DNA from: Halanaerobium saccharolyticum
GTDB lineage: Bacteria; Bacillota; Halanaerobiia; Halanaerobiales; Halanaerobiaceae
Assembly: GCF_004362045.1 (NCBI RefSeq)
Contig: NZ_SNWX01000012.1
Coordinates: forward strand, 1-64,000
Reading direction: 5' to 3'
Length of the DNA: 64,000 nt
Part shown: in pieces, positions 46,155 to 54,282 of the stretch
Numbering within the stretch: the stretch's first letter is position 1
How the letters are laid out: the number at the start of each line of letters is the position of its first letter
Notes under the pieces: generated by a model
What the model was told of the DNA's origin: nothing
The model's database searches: none
Seen by the model: the letters and a program-made list of their open reading frames with translations, nothing else
Position numbers and translations under genes: made by a program

Positions 46155-47693
46155 ATGTTAAAAAATAAATATATTTTTACTTTGATAACTACTGTTTTGT
46201 TGTTCAGTCTGTTAACTAACCCGGCAGCAGCCCAGGATGACAGCCTTAATATTGCTATTCCTGGTCGAGCACAGACACTTGATCCGGCATATCTGCAGCG
46301 GGTTTTATCTGACTGGCCGGTAATGAATTCAGTTTTTAATGGACTGGTTAAGTATAAGCCTGGAACATTTAAAGTGGTGCCTGATCTGGCGAAAAAATGG
46401 GAGATTTCTGAGAATGGTACCGAAATCAACTTTCAGCTAAAAGAGGGAGTTCAGTTTCATAAGGACTACGGAGAATTCACTGCTAAAGATGTTAAATTTT
46501 CATTTGAGAGAATAATCGCAGAAGATGCAAACTCTCCGGAAGCACAATCATTCAGTAATCTGGAACGAGTAGAAATTGTTGATAAATATACAGTAAAATT
46601 AATTTTAAGTCAGCCAATGGGAAGGCTTTTTACTTCCACACTTCCTTTTAATGCGGGTTTAATTGTCAGCAAAAAGGCAGTGGAAGAGATGGGAAGAAAA
46701 GAGTTTTCCAGTAATCCGATTGGTACTGGGCCTTATGTCTTTAAAGAATGGGATGTTAATAATAATATAACTCTGCAGAAAAACAAAAATTATTTTGAGG
46801 CAGAGGCGGATTATGGAGAAATTGTTTTTATGCCCATGGCTGACCCTACTTCTCAAGAACTGGCTTTACAGGCAGGAGAAATTGATATTGGACAGCTTAC
46901 TCTTGATAATTTTGATCAGATAAGTCAGATGGAAGAGTTTGAAGCTGAAATTTTTCCAGATTTGGCAGTCCAATATGTGGCCTTTAATACCAGTAAGGAG
47001 CCATTAAATAATAAGAAATTAAGAGAAGCCTTAAGATATATAATTAATCCTGAAGAAATCTTGGTGGGTGCTTTTGCTGGCAAGGCAGAGAAAGCCTATT
47101 CTATTTTACTTGAGGATATGATCGGTTACTGGAAGGCTCCTGATTTTAAACTGAAAGAAGTAGGGAAAGATTATGTCTGGAATTTGCTGGCAGAGGCCGG
47201 TTATCCAGAGGGAGAAGGTTTAGAACTGGAATATGTAACTGACTCCACCCAGAAAAGAAGACTGATTGGAGCTTTAATTCAGGATCAATTGTCCCAATTT
47301 AATATTGATTTAAATGTTAAGGCTATGGAAGTTGGACCCAAAATAGAAAGCTGGCAGGAAGGCAGTTATGATATAACTTATGCTAGATTTACCAATACTG
47401 TTGATCCTGGTTATAATTTTCAGTGGTACTTGAGTGAACAAATTGGAAAATGGAACCTATTTCAATGGTCAAACAAGAAATATGATAGGCTCTGGCAGGA
47501 AGCTGAAACTTCACTCAATACTAACAAACGGGCTGAAAACTATCGAAAAATGCAGCAGCTGATGAATGAAGATTCGATTGGCATCTGGGTTACTCACGGA
47601 GTTAAAACTCCCGCCTGGAATACTGAAGTAGAGCCAGTTTTTTCTCCAGATGGAGTAGTTTTACCCTGGTTAACCACCAGCAGCGAAAAATAA
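46155..47693 (+). CDS. Peptide/nickel-type ABC substrate-binding protein (family 5)
   Basis: A 512-residue solute-binding protein with a signal peptide (cleavage likely after AAA at about 25) and no lipobox Cys. The SBP_bac_5 features are clear: NGTEINFQLKEGVQFHKDYG, FTAKDVKFSFERI, SNPIGTGPYVFKEW and LREALRYIINPEEIL. Loads oligopeptides or nickel chelates. AAGGAGG precedes the ATG. Its transporter downstream has lost both ATPases. Confidence 0.9.
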   Translation: MLKNKYIFTLITTVLLFSLLTNPAAAQDDSLNIAIPGRAQTLDPAYLQRVLSDWPVMNSVFNGLVKYKPGTFKVVPDLAKKWEISENGTEINFQLKEGVQFHKDYGEFTAKDVKFSFERIIAEDANSPEAQSFSNLERVEIVDKYTVKLILSQPMGRLFTSTLPFNAGLIVSKKAVEEMGRKEFSSNPIGTGPYVFKEWDVNNNITLQKNKNYFEAEADYGEIVFMPMADPTSQELALQAGEIDIGQLTLDNFDQISQMEEFEAEIFPDLAVQYVAFNTSKEPLNNKKLREALRYIINPEEILVGAFAGKAEKAYSILLEDMIGYWKAPDFKLKEVGKDYVWNLLAEAGYPEGEGLELEYVTDSTQKRRLIGALIQDQLSQFNIDLNVKAMEVGPKIESWQEGSYDITYARFTNTVDPGYNFQWYLSEQIGKWNLFQWSNKKYDRLWQEAETSLNTNKRAENYRKMQQLMNEDSIGIWVTHGVKTPAWNTEVEPVFSPDGVVLPWLTTSSEK

Positions 47694-47700
47694 AAATTAT

Positions 47701-47742
47701 AAAACCTGAATCCAAATATTTTAATTCAGATTCAGGTTTTAT
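47701..47742 (+). terminator. Hairpin after the binding-protein gene
   Basis: AAAACCTGAAT (47701-47711) pairs exactly with ATTCAGGTTTT (47730-47740). It probably attenuates transcription so that the binding protein is made in excess over the permeases. Confidence 0.65.
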
Positions 47743-47813
47743 TCAAATATTTTTTTAAATTTTATTTAATCAAACCCATATTTTCTGAAATTTGAAAGCT
47801 GGAGGATTAGCAT

Positions 47814-48752
47814 ATGTTTATCTATATCACAAAACGACTTTTGTGGGTGATTCCAACTATTCTTACAGTCTTATTAATTTTATTCAGCCTCAGTTATTTA
47901 CTGCCTGGAGATCCAGCGGATATTATACTTGGACCGAGGGCTACTCCAGAAATGGCGGAGGAACTAAACAGGCGCCTGGGCCTTGATAAACCCTGGTATC
48001 AAAGTTATTTAATTTATCTGCAGAATATTATCAGGGGAGATCTTGGGACCTCAATTTTTAGAGATCGTTCGGTACTTAAGGTGATTTTGAATGTTCTGCC
48101 CTATACAGTTATTTTAACCCTTACAGGGATGGGACTTGCTGTTTTTAATGGGATTTCTATTGGACTGCTGGCTGCTAATTATAATAATAGTTATTTAGAA
48201 AAATTTTTAACACTCTTTTCTTTTATCACAGCCTCAACTCCAACCTATATTGCCGGAGTCTTATTGATTGTTATTTTTTCAGTTAATCTTAATCTAATAC
48301 CTTCAATTGGGATTGGTGAAGGAGGGTTTTTGAGCAGGCTGCACCATTTAATTGGACCTGCACTGGCACTTTCAGTTGGCTGGACCGGTTATATTGCTCG
48401 CTTAACCAGAAGTTCAATGCTCGAAACTCTGGATCAGGAGTTCATTCAGACTGAAAAATCATTTGGTATTCCCCGCTCCTATATTCTTTATAAATATGCA
48501 TTAAAAAAAGCAATTAAACCAATCATTGCTGTAATTGGTCTTGGTATTGGCAGGCTGCTCGGTGGAGCTGTTTTTGTGGAAGTAATTTTTAACCGCCCTG
48601 GATTGGGGAGATTAATTGTTAATTCGGTTAATGAGCGTGATCTACCAATGGTTAGAGGTGGCGTTTTAGCCGCAGCTTTATTATTTGTAATTGCAAATTT
48701 GATTGCAGATATCTCATATGCCTATTTTGATCCCAGAATAAAACAAAAATAA
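47814..48752 (+). CDS. Peptide-type ABC permease (DppB-like)
   Basis: A 312-residue permease with about six helices and the OppB/DppB marks LPGDPADIILGPRATPE in the first loop and the coupling loop EKSFGIPRSYILYKYALKKAI. GCTGGAGGA precedes the ATG. Intact, but depends on ATPases that are broken in this locus. Confidence 0.9.
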   Translation: MFIYITKRLLWVIPTILTVLLILFSLSYLLPGDPADIILGPRATPEMAEELNRRLGLDKPWYQSYLIYLQNIIRGDLGTSIFRDRSVLKVILNVLPYTVILTLTGMGLAVFNGISIGLLAANYNNSYLEKFLTLFSFITASTPTYIAGVLLIVIFSVNLNLIPSIGIGEGGFLSRLHHLIGPALALSVGWTGYIARLTRSSMLETLDQEFIQTEKSFGIPRSYILYKYALKKAIKPIIAVIGLGIGRLLGGAVFVEVIFNRPGLGRLIVNSVNERDLPMVRGGVLAAALLFVIANLIADISYAYFDPRIKQK

Positions 48753-48769
48753 CCAGCTGGAGGTTTATC

Positions 48770-49645
48770 ATGTTTAAGAGCCAGAAATTTTTCCGCTTCA
48801 AAAAAAAGAGAATTAGAGTAATTAAAATAATGGGCAATGATTATAAAGCCTATCTTGGTGGAATAATTATCATGCTGATTCTAGTTTCAGCTATTTTTGC
48901 ACCCCTGATTGCTCCTGCTGACCCTTATAAAACTAATGTGACTAAAAGGCTGGAAGGTCCCAGTCTTGAAAATTTACTGGGGACAGATAGTCTGGGTAGA
49001 GATATTTTGAGTCGTCTAATTTATGCAGCCCGGCCGGCAGTCCTCGTTTCTTTTGGGGGTATAATTATTTCATTAATTATTGGGATGATTCTGGGACTGT
49101 TGGCAGCCTATGTAGGTGGTGTACTGGAAAATCTAATTTTATTTATTTTTGATGTAATTCGTGCTTTTCCCCCAATTATTTTAATTTTAGTTTTGCTTTC
49201 TATAGTTGGACCTTCCCTGTTGAGTGTTATAGTTATCCTGGGGGTCACCATTATGCCCCGCTACGGTAGGGTAGTCAGAGCCGATACTCTCTCAGAAAAA
49301 GAAGAGGATTTTGTTGAAGCTGCCAGATCACTGGGAGCAGATAATTCTCGCATAATTTTTAAGCATATTCTACCCAATATATTTGCTTCAGTCCTTGTTT
49401 TGAGTGGAATGGATATGGCTTCAATGATTATGTGGGAGGCAGGACTCTCTTTTTTAGGACTGGGATTACAGCCTCCTCTGAGCAGCTGGGGAGTAATGCT
49501 GCAGCAGTCATATCAGTATATTCAGACTGCGCCGTTAATGATTGTCTGGCCGTCTCTGGCAATAATGCTGACCATGCTTGGGTTTTCAACCTTTGCTGAG
49601 AGTCTGAGGGTGGCTTTAAATCCAAAATTGAATCAGGAGGTATAA
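48770..49645 (+). CDS. Peptide-type ABC permease (DppC-like)
   Basis: A 291-residue permease, OppC/DppC-like: APADPYKTNVTKRLEGPS, LLGTDSLGRDILSRLIYAAR and the coupling loop ARSLGADNSRIIFKHILPN. CTGGAGG precedes the ATG. It ends six bases before the truncated ATPase gene. Intact in itself. Confidence 0.9.
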   Translation: MFKSQKFFRFKKKRIRVIKIMGNDYKAYLGGIIIMLILVSAIFAPLIAPADPYKTNVTKRLEGPSLENLLGTDSLGRDILSRLIYAARPAVLVSFGGIIISLIIGMILGLLAAYVGGVLENLILFIFDVIRAFPPIILILVLLSIVGPSLLSVIVILGVTIMPRYGRVVRADTLSEKEEDFVEAARSLGADNSRIIFKHILPNIFASVLVLSGMDMASMIMWEAGLSFLGLGLQPPLSSWGVMLQQSYQYIQTAPLMIVWPSLAIMLTMLGFSTFAESLRVALNPKLNQEV

Positions 49646-49651
49646 AGTCTG

Positions 49652-50090
49652 ATGCCGGATAAAATTTTAAAGATAAATGATTTAGCAGTTGAATATAAAA
49701 ATAAGGGCAGCTATTTAAGGGTGCTGGAAGATATAAATCTGGAACTCGAGAGTGGTGAGATTCTGGCTCTGGTCGGGGAAAGTGGTTCCGGAAAGTCGAC
49801 TTTAGGAAAAACAATCTTGAGATTACTGCCGGATTCAGCCAGAATAAAAAAAGGTAGCATTATATTTAAGGGTCAAGATATCTGCACCCTATCAGAAAAC
49901 AGAAGAGCTGGAGACTATTCCCGGAGAAGTCCCTGATCCCGGCAATTATCCAGATGGCTGTAAATTTCATCCCCGCTGCAGCTACAGTTTTGATCGCTGT
50001 CGGAAAGAAGAGCCCCGGCTTGAAGAAATAGAACCAGGTCACTTTTCAGCCTGTTTTTTAAACGATCGTTTGTGGCTCGATCTGTTTTGA
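49652..50090 (+). pseudogene. Broken peptide ABC ATPase (dppD-like), internal deletion
   Basis: The 5' part is intact (Walker A VGESGSGKSTLGK) and reads to about 49905. It then jumps directly, in a different frame, to the family's C-terminal tail: LETIPGEVPDPGNYPDGC, KFHPRCSYSFDRCRKEEP and EIEPGHFSACFLND, from 49908. The stretch with Q-loop, signature and Walker B is missing and the reading frame is broken, leaving a 94-residue ORF. The product cannot work as an ATPase. Confidence 0.9.
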
Positions 50091-50875
50091 GATTAATCGA
50101 ACCAACTGCAGGAGAGATTCTGTATAAGGGAAAATCAATCAATGGTTTTAATAAAAAGGAATTAAAAAATTTTAGATCAGATGCCCAGATGATTCTACAG
50201 GATCCCAGGTCTTCCTTAAATCCGCGCTTTATTGTAGAAGAGATTGTTTCTGAACCATTATATATCCATGATCAGATTAAGGATGATTATAATTTGCTGG
50301 ATCGAGTCTGGGAACTGCTCGATATGGTGGGACTTGCTAAACGATATTCGGAACTTTTTCCCCACGAATTAAGTGGTGGTCAGGCGAGAAGAGTGGGAAT
50401 TGCACGGGCACTCGCTTTACAGCCTGAGTTTATAGTCTGTGATGAACCAACTTCCGGCCTTGATATTTCAATAATGTCTGCTATTTTAAATCTGATGAAA
50501 AAACTGCAGCAGGAATATCAGCTGACCTATCTCTGGATTTCCCATAATTTACATGAGGTAAGATATATCAGCAATAAAGTGGCAGTAATGTATTTAGGTA
50601 AAATAGTTGAGATTACAGATACTGACACAATTTTCAATAATTCAGTCCATCCCTATACAGAAGCCCTGTTTTCTTCCTTAAGAGGAGTTAATGATGACTG
50701 GAATTATAAAGAGCGGGATATAATAAAGGGTGAAGTTCCGAGCCCGATCAATCCACCTTCCGGCTGCAGTTTTCATCCCCGCTGTAAATATAGTTTTGAT
50801 AAATGTCAAAAGATAGAACCTGAACTCGAAGCAGTAGAGGCAGGTCATTTAACCTCCTGTCACTTATATAATTAG
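50072..50875 (+). pseudogene. Broken peptide ABC ATPase (dppF-like), N-terminal deletion
   Basis: Coding similarity starts abruptly at VARSVLRLIEPTAGEI, the segment that normally follows Walker A (GxSGCGKT). The first 50 or so residues, including Walker A, are gone. The remainder is intact: LQDPRSSLNPRF, LSGGQARRVGIARAL, CDEPTSGLD and the C-terminal FHPRCKYSFDKC. An ORF of 267 residues from GTG 50072 remains. Without a Walker A it should not bind ATP properly. Confidence 0.88.
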
Positions 50876-50936
50876 GATAAATCAAAAAAATAATTTTTTA
50901 ACAGAGAAAGGTATTAAATGAGGAGATTATTAATTA

Positions 50937-51344
50937 ATGAAAACTTCAAGAAAAACTGATTATGCCGTCCCTGCTTTAATGATTCTGGCAAGAAATAAAA
51001 AGGAAGAGCTTTCTGTCAAAGAACTGGCAGAGATGGGAAATGTATCTTCATCTTATCTGGCAAAAGTAATGCAGAGGTTGTCAGCAGATGGAATTGTAAG
51101 TTCAGCTGAAGGGAAAAAAGGTGGATATAATTTAAGTAGAGGTGCTGAAGAGATCAACCTGGCTCAGATAGTGGAGCTTTTTGAAGCAAAAGAAAATGTG
51201 TTTGAATGTGTAGATGAAATCCGCAGCTGTAAAATTAAAGATAGATGTAAAATTCACCGTGTATTTGGAAAGGCCTATCAAAAAATGCTGGCTGAACTTG
51301 AACAGACAACTATTAAAGATATTATTAATCCTGAAATTAATTAA
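50937..51344 (+). CDS. Rrf2-family transcriptional regulator
   Basis: A 135-residue winged-helix regulator: DYAVPALMILARN, VKELAEMGNVSSSYLAKVMQ (recognition helix) and a GKKGGYNLSR wing. Three Cys follow (ECVDEIRSCKIKDRC), the spacing of Fe-S Rrf2 proteins such as IscR/RsrR. It lies 15 bases before the redox gene, so thiol or iron-sulfur status probably controls it. GAGGAG precedes the start. Confidence 0.88.
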   Translation: MKTSRKTDYAVPALMILARNKKEELSVKELAEMGNVSSSYLAKVMQRLSADGIVSSAEGKKGGYNLSRGAEEINLAQIVELFEAKENVFECVDEIRSCKIKDRCKIHRVFGKAYQKMLAELEQTTIKDIINPEIN

Positions 51345-51359
51345 AAGAAAGGATTTGAT

Positions 51360-52550
51360 ATGATGGAAAACCCGAAGATCGAAATTTATACAAAAGAATG
51401 GTGTCCTTATTGTAGACGTGCAAAGTCAATGCTGAAAAGTCTGGGGCTTGAATATACTGATTATGACATAACTGATAACGAGGAACTCCAGCAGGAAATG
51501 GTAGAACGAAGTGGCAAAGAAACTATTCCGCAAATATTTATCAGTGATCAAAAAATTGGCGGCTATGATGATTTAATTGAACTTGTCAGTTCGGGTGGAC
51601 TTGATGAGATGACTGAATTTGAAAGGCCAAACTGCAGTGAAAAAGACTGGGATGTGGCAGTGATTGGTGCTGGACCAGCCGGTATGACTGCAGCGGTTTA
51701 TGCAGCTCGAAAAGGTTTAAAGGTTCTCCTGGTAGCCAGAGATATCGGTGGTCAGGTTTTAGAAACTGATACCATTGATAATTATCTACCTGAATATGGA
51801 ACCACCGGCCCGGATCTGGTACAGGATTTTTTAAGTCATCTTCGAAATTATAATATAGATACCCTTTTTGGAGAAGAAATACTGGATATCAAACACGAAG
51901 AAAAGGGACATACTCTAATTACCAAAAGTGAAAAAGAAATTGAAACTAAAGCTGTGATTATTGCTGCTGGAACCAAAAAGAGACACCTTGGAGTTGCAGG
52001 AGAACATCAATTAAAAGATAAGGGAGTAAGTTACTGTGCTACCTGTGACGGATTTTTATATGAAGATCAGCCGGTTGCTGTTGTTGGCGGCGGTAATTCT
52101 GGTCTGGAATCAGCTCTAGATATGGCCAAAATTGCAACTAAGGTCTATTTAATCATTAGAGGAGAGCAGCCATCTGGAGATAAAAGTCTGCAGGATAAAG
52201 TAAATAGCTCAGATAAAATAGAAATCTGTAAATCCTATGAGACAACTGAAATAAATGGTGACCACGAGGTTGAATCTGTTAAAATTAAAAATTCAAATAC
52301 GGGAAAAGAACTTGATCTTGCTGTCAAGGCAATTTTTATTGAAATTGGTTTAATACCAAATACAGGTTTTGTCTGTGATCGACTGGAGACAAACCAGAAA
52401 AACGAGATTATTATAGATGAGAATAATCAGACAAGTATAGAAGGGATTTTTGCTGCAGGAGATGTAACAGATATCAAAGATAAACAGATTGTAATTTCGG
52501 CTGCCGAGGGAGCAAAAGCGGCTCTGAGAGCAAATGAGTATTTGAGTTAA
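51360..52550 (+). CDS. Glutaredoxin-thioredoxin reductase fusion
   Basis: A 396-residue fusion. Residues 1-80 are a glutaredoxin with CPYC (Cys 15, 18). From about 93 the thioredoxin reductase begins: GAGPAGMTAAVYAARKGL for FAD, the redox centre CATC (Cys 226, 229) and the NAD(P)H fold VVGGGNSGLESALD. FAAGDVTDIKDKQ is the FAD-end motif. A self-contained NAD(P)H-driven disulfide reductase. Co-transcribed with the Rrf2 regulator. Confidence 0.92.
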   Translation: MMENPKIEIYTKEWCPYCRRAKSMLKSLGLEYTDYDITDNEELQQEMVERSGKETIPQIFISDQKIGGYDDLIELVSSGGLDEMTEFERPNCSEKDWDVAVIGAGPAGMTAAVYAARKGLKVLLVARDIGGQVLETDTIDNYLPEYGTTGPDLVQDFLSHLRNYNIDTLFGEEILDIKHEEKGHTLITKSEKEIETKAVIIAAGTKKRHLGVAGEHQLKDKGVSYCATCDGFLYEDQPVAVVGGGNSGLESALDMAKIATKVYLIIRGEQPSGDKSLQDKVNSSDKIEICKSYETTEINGDHEVESVKIKNSNTGKELDLAVKAIFIEIGLIPNTGFVCDRLETNQKNEIIIDENNQTSIEGIFAAGDVTDIKDKQIVISAAEGAKAALRANEYLS

Positions 52551-52585
52551 ATTATAATATCAGTCTAAAAATCTATAAAACAATT

Positions 52586-52774
52586 ATGTTTGCCAGCTCA
52601 AATATTTCCCGCAGGCAGAGAGAAATGATAGCAACAGTGGTTTCTGAGGTCAATGAATGTCGCTGCTGAATAACTAATCATGGAGCGGCGCTCCAAAAGT
52701 TGATCAGAGATGATGAGCAGGCAGAAAAAATATTAAGTGGTATTTTAGATGATTATAAAAATACACCAATGATA
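52586..52774 (+). pseudogene. AhpD/peroxidase-related gene fragment with in-frame TGA
   Basis: The frame reads SRRQREMIATVVSEVNECRC, then TGA at 52667-52669, then ITNHGAALQKLIRDDEQ and KILSGILDDYKNTP. This is the CxxCxxxH core of the AhpD/carboxymuconolactone family, with TGA exactly at the second Cys. The N-terminal 60 or so residues and the C-terminus are missing, so it is most likely a decayed gene; the TGA position is discussed as a finding. The frame runs on into the next gene, but no longer shows the family. Confidence 0.7.
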
Positions 52775-52804
52775 ATTGTTTTTGGATTAAAAAGGAGGAG
52801 TAAA

Positions 52805-53344
52805 ATGAAAAGAAAATTAGGTTTAGCAGCAGTTATTGTTCTGGGACTTTTTTTACTGGCAGCATGTGGTGGAGGTAATGGAACCGATCAAAATCAGGAA
52901 GAAGCGGCTGATACGGTTACAACTGCTTCAATAGTAAGTGAAGAAGAGGAGTTCAGACAGGCTATTAGTGAGGATGGAACCTGGATCATTGCTACTTTAA
53001 ATGATTTGACTTTTGAAGAGGAACTTGTTGTTGAGGGAACTTTCTATAATGGTGGTGACTCAGAGAATGAGGTTTATCGTAAAATAGCAGCTTATGCTCA
53101 GGATGATGAACGTAATGTAACAGACAGATATACAATTACAGCTCCCCAGATGACTATAAGTAGCCCAAATACAAGATTTCAGGGCGGCGTTTTTGAAGGA
53201 GATATGGTTATAGAAGCTAATGGTTTTACACTCTATGATGCCACAGTTGAAGGAAACATCTATTTTGCCAGTGAAGAATATCAGGAGTCTGCAGAGATTA
53301 CTGAAGATAGTGAAGTTACCGGCGAAATGGAAGTACAGGAATAA
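52805..53344 (+). CDS. Putative lipoprotein, beta-helix-like
   Basis: A 179-residue protein I do not recognise. Signal segment then lipobox LAAC (Cys 20). After a Glu/Thr-rich linker, residues 70-170 are rich in short beta strands and turns (GTWIIATLNDLTFEEELVVEG, FQGGVFEGDMVIEANGFTLYDATVEGNI), resembling polymer-forming or right-handed beta-helix proteins. ATG 52805 follows AGGAGGAG; the longer frame upstream is the AhpD remnant. Confidence 0.72.
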   Translation: MKRKLGLAAVIVLGLFLLAACGGGNGTDQNQEEAADTVTTASIVSEEEEFRQAISEDGTWIIATLNDLTFEEELVVEGTFYNGGDSENEVYRKIAAYAQDDERNVTDRYTITAPQMTISSPNTRFQGGVFEGDMVIEANGFTLYDATVEGNIYFASEEYQESAEITEDSEVTGEMEVQE

Positions 53345-53374
53345 GTTAGAAATTAATCTAATTTAAATATAACT

Positions 53375-53423
53375 ACTCAAACTCCGCATTTGTAAAAGAA
53401 TAATTAATGTGCGGAGTTTGAGT
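53375..53423. repeat. 14-bp perfect inverted repeat
   Basis: ACTCAAACTCCGCA (53375-53388) and TGCGGAGTTTGAGT (53410-53423) are exact reverse complements around a 21-base AT-rich loop. No T-run follows on either strand, so it may be a processing hairpin, an attenuator or a double operator rather than a terminator. It lies just upstream of the DsrE gene. Confidence 0.75.
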
Positions 53424-53444
53424 AATTAACAGGAGTTGAATAAA

Positions 53445-53789
53445 ATGACAGAAGACAATAGCTTAGTTATTTTATGGACAAGTGGTGATCAAGAAGTTGC
53501 AGAAAACATGGTGTTTATGTACACTATCAACGCTAAAAAACAGGGATGGTGGCAGGATGTTAAATTTATTGTCTGGGGGCCATCCTCAAAATTATTAAGT
53601 GAGAATCAGGAATTACAGAAACAGGTTAAAGATTTTATTGAAGCAGGAATTAAAGTTGAGGCCTGTAAAGCCTGTGCTGACCGGTATAATGTAGCAGATG
53701 ATTTAGCAGAATTGGGTATCGAGGTTAAATATATGGGAGAGCCTTTAACTGATTATCTTAAAAGTGAAAGTAAGGTAATGACATTTTAG
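53445..53789 (+). CDS. DsrE-family protein
   Basis: A 114-residue small-domain protein of the DsrE/DsrF fold (LVILWTSGDQEVAENMVFMYTINAKK, KFIVWGPSSKLLSEN). The Cys pair in ACKACADRY (about 75-80) matches the sulfur-carrying Cys region of DsrE proteins. ATG 53445 follows AGGAG nine bases upstream. A role in sulfane sulfur trafficking fits the rhodanese-rich genome; direct partners are not adjacent. Confidence 0.82.
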   Translation: MTEDNSLVILWTSGDQEVAENMVFMYTINAKKQGWWQDVKFIVWGPSSKLLSENQELQKQVKDFIEAGIKVEACKACADRYNVADDLAELGIEVKYMGEPLTDYLKSESKVMTF

Positions 53790-53821
53790 TGAATGATAAC
53801 ATATTTTTTATGACTTAACTC

Positions 53822-54028
53822 CCCGCTGAATTTACTGACCCTTCAGGCGAAAACACCTATCAGATTAAACTTCAGAAGTTAATACTGGTAGGTCCTCATC
53901 ATTAGTTTTTTGGTGGTGACGGAACAAATGTTTATATGCACGGGACAACTGGTGTTGGTAATCCGAGAATGCCTAATGTCTGGAGTTATTTAACATTATG
54001 GGGTCTGGGAAATAAGTTTCTTGAATAA
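53822..54028 (+). pseudogene. Unidentified decayed coding remnant
   Basis: Two readable stretches: PAEFTDPSGENTYQIKLQK then a stop after VGPHH, and, after a frame change, GGDGTNVYMHGTTGVGNPR and MPNVWSYLTLWGLGNKFLE with a stop at 54026. Composition and codon use look coding, but I do not recognise the family. The rest of 53790-54282 holds a terminator, a seven-codon ORF and a promoter. Confidence 0.5.
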
Positions 54029-54083
54029 ATAGATGATAAGTTAACCACATATATTTTTAGATAATCAAAATTATTTTTAATCA

Positions 54084-54111
54084 GGCTGGAGTTAAAACTC
54101 CAGTCTTTTTT
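54084..54111 (+). terminator. Terminator ahead of pncB
   Basis: CTGGAGTT (54086-54093) pairs with AACTCCAG (54096-54103), followed by a T-run to 54111. Confidence 0.85.
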
Positions 54112-54170
54112 GAATAACCTGCTTTCGATTAATAATAGTTGCTTTAATTATTGTAAGTTCAGGAGGATTA

Positions 54171-54194
54171 ATGATGAAGTTTAGAAATAGATAG
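54171..54194 (+). other. Seven-codon ORF with strong ribosome site
   Basis: ATGATGAAG... encodes MMKFRNR and stops, four bases after a good AGGAGGA. It may be the start of a deleted gene or a leader peptide. It lies upstream of the pncB promoter, so it is not a leader of that transcript. Confidence 0.3.
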
Positions 54195-54205
54195 TGCAAA
54201 ATTAC

Positions 54206-54234
54206 TTGTTTTAATAAATCTGAAATGTTAAAAT
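54206..54234 (+). promoter_or_regulatory. Promoter of the NAD-salvage pair
   Basis: TTGTTT (54206-54211), a 17-base spacer with TG, and TAAAAT (54229-54234). Nearly the same element, including the CTGAAATGT spacer end, precedes the HD-domain gene at 61740. Confidence 0.65.
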
Positions 54235-54282
54235 TTTTATAAACAACAATACATAAAATATAAAATAAGGCTGGTGTTTATT

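Noticed and set aside
49428-49814. Minus-strand ORF over the DppC-DppD junction
   Set aside because: Pro/Ser-rich, no start signal, overlaps clear plus-strand genes.
52700-52804. Fusion of the AhpD-like remnant to the lipoprotein
   Set aside because: The lipoprotein has its own AGGAGGAG site and signal sequence from 52805; the frame match is chance.
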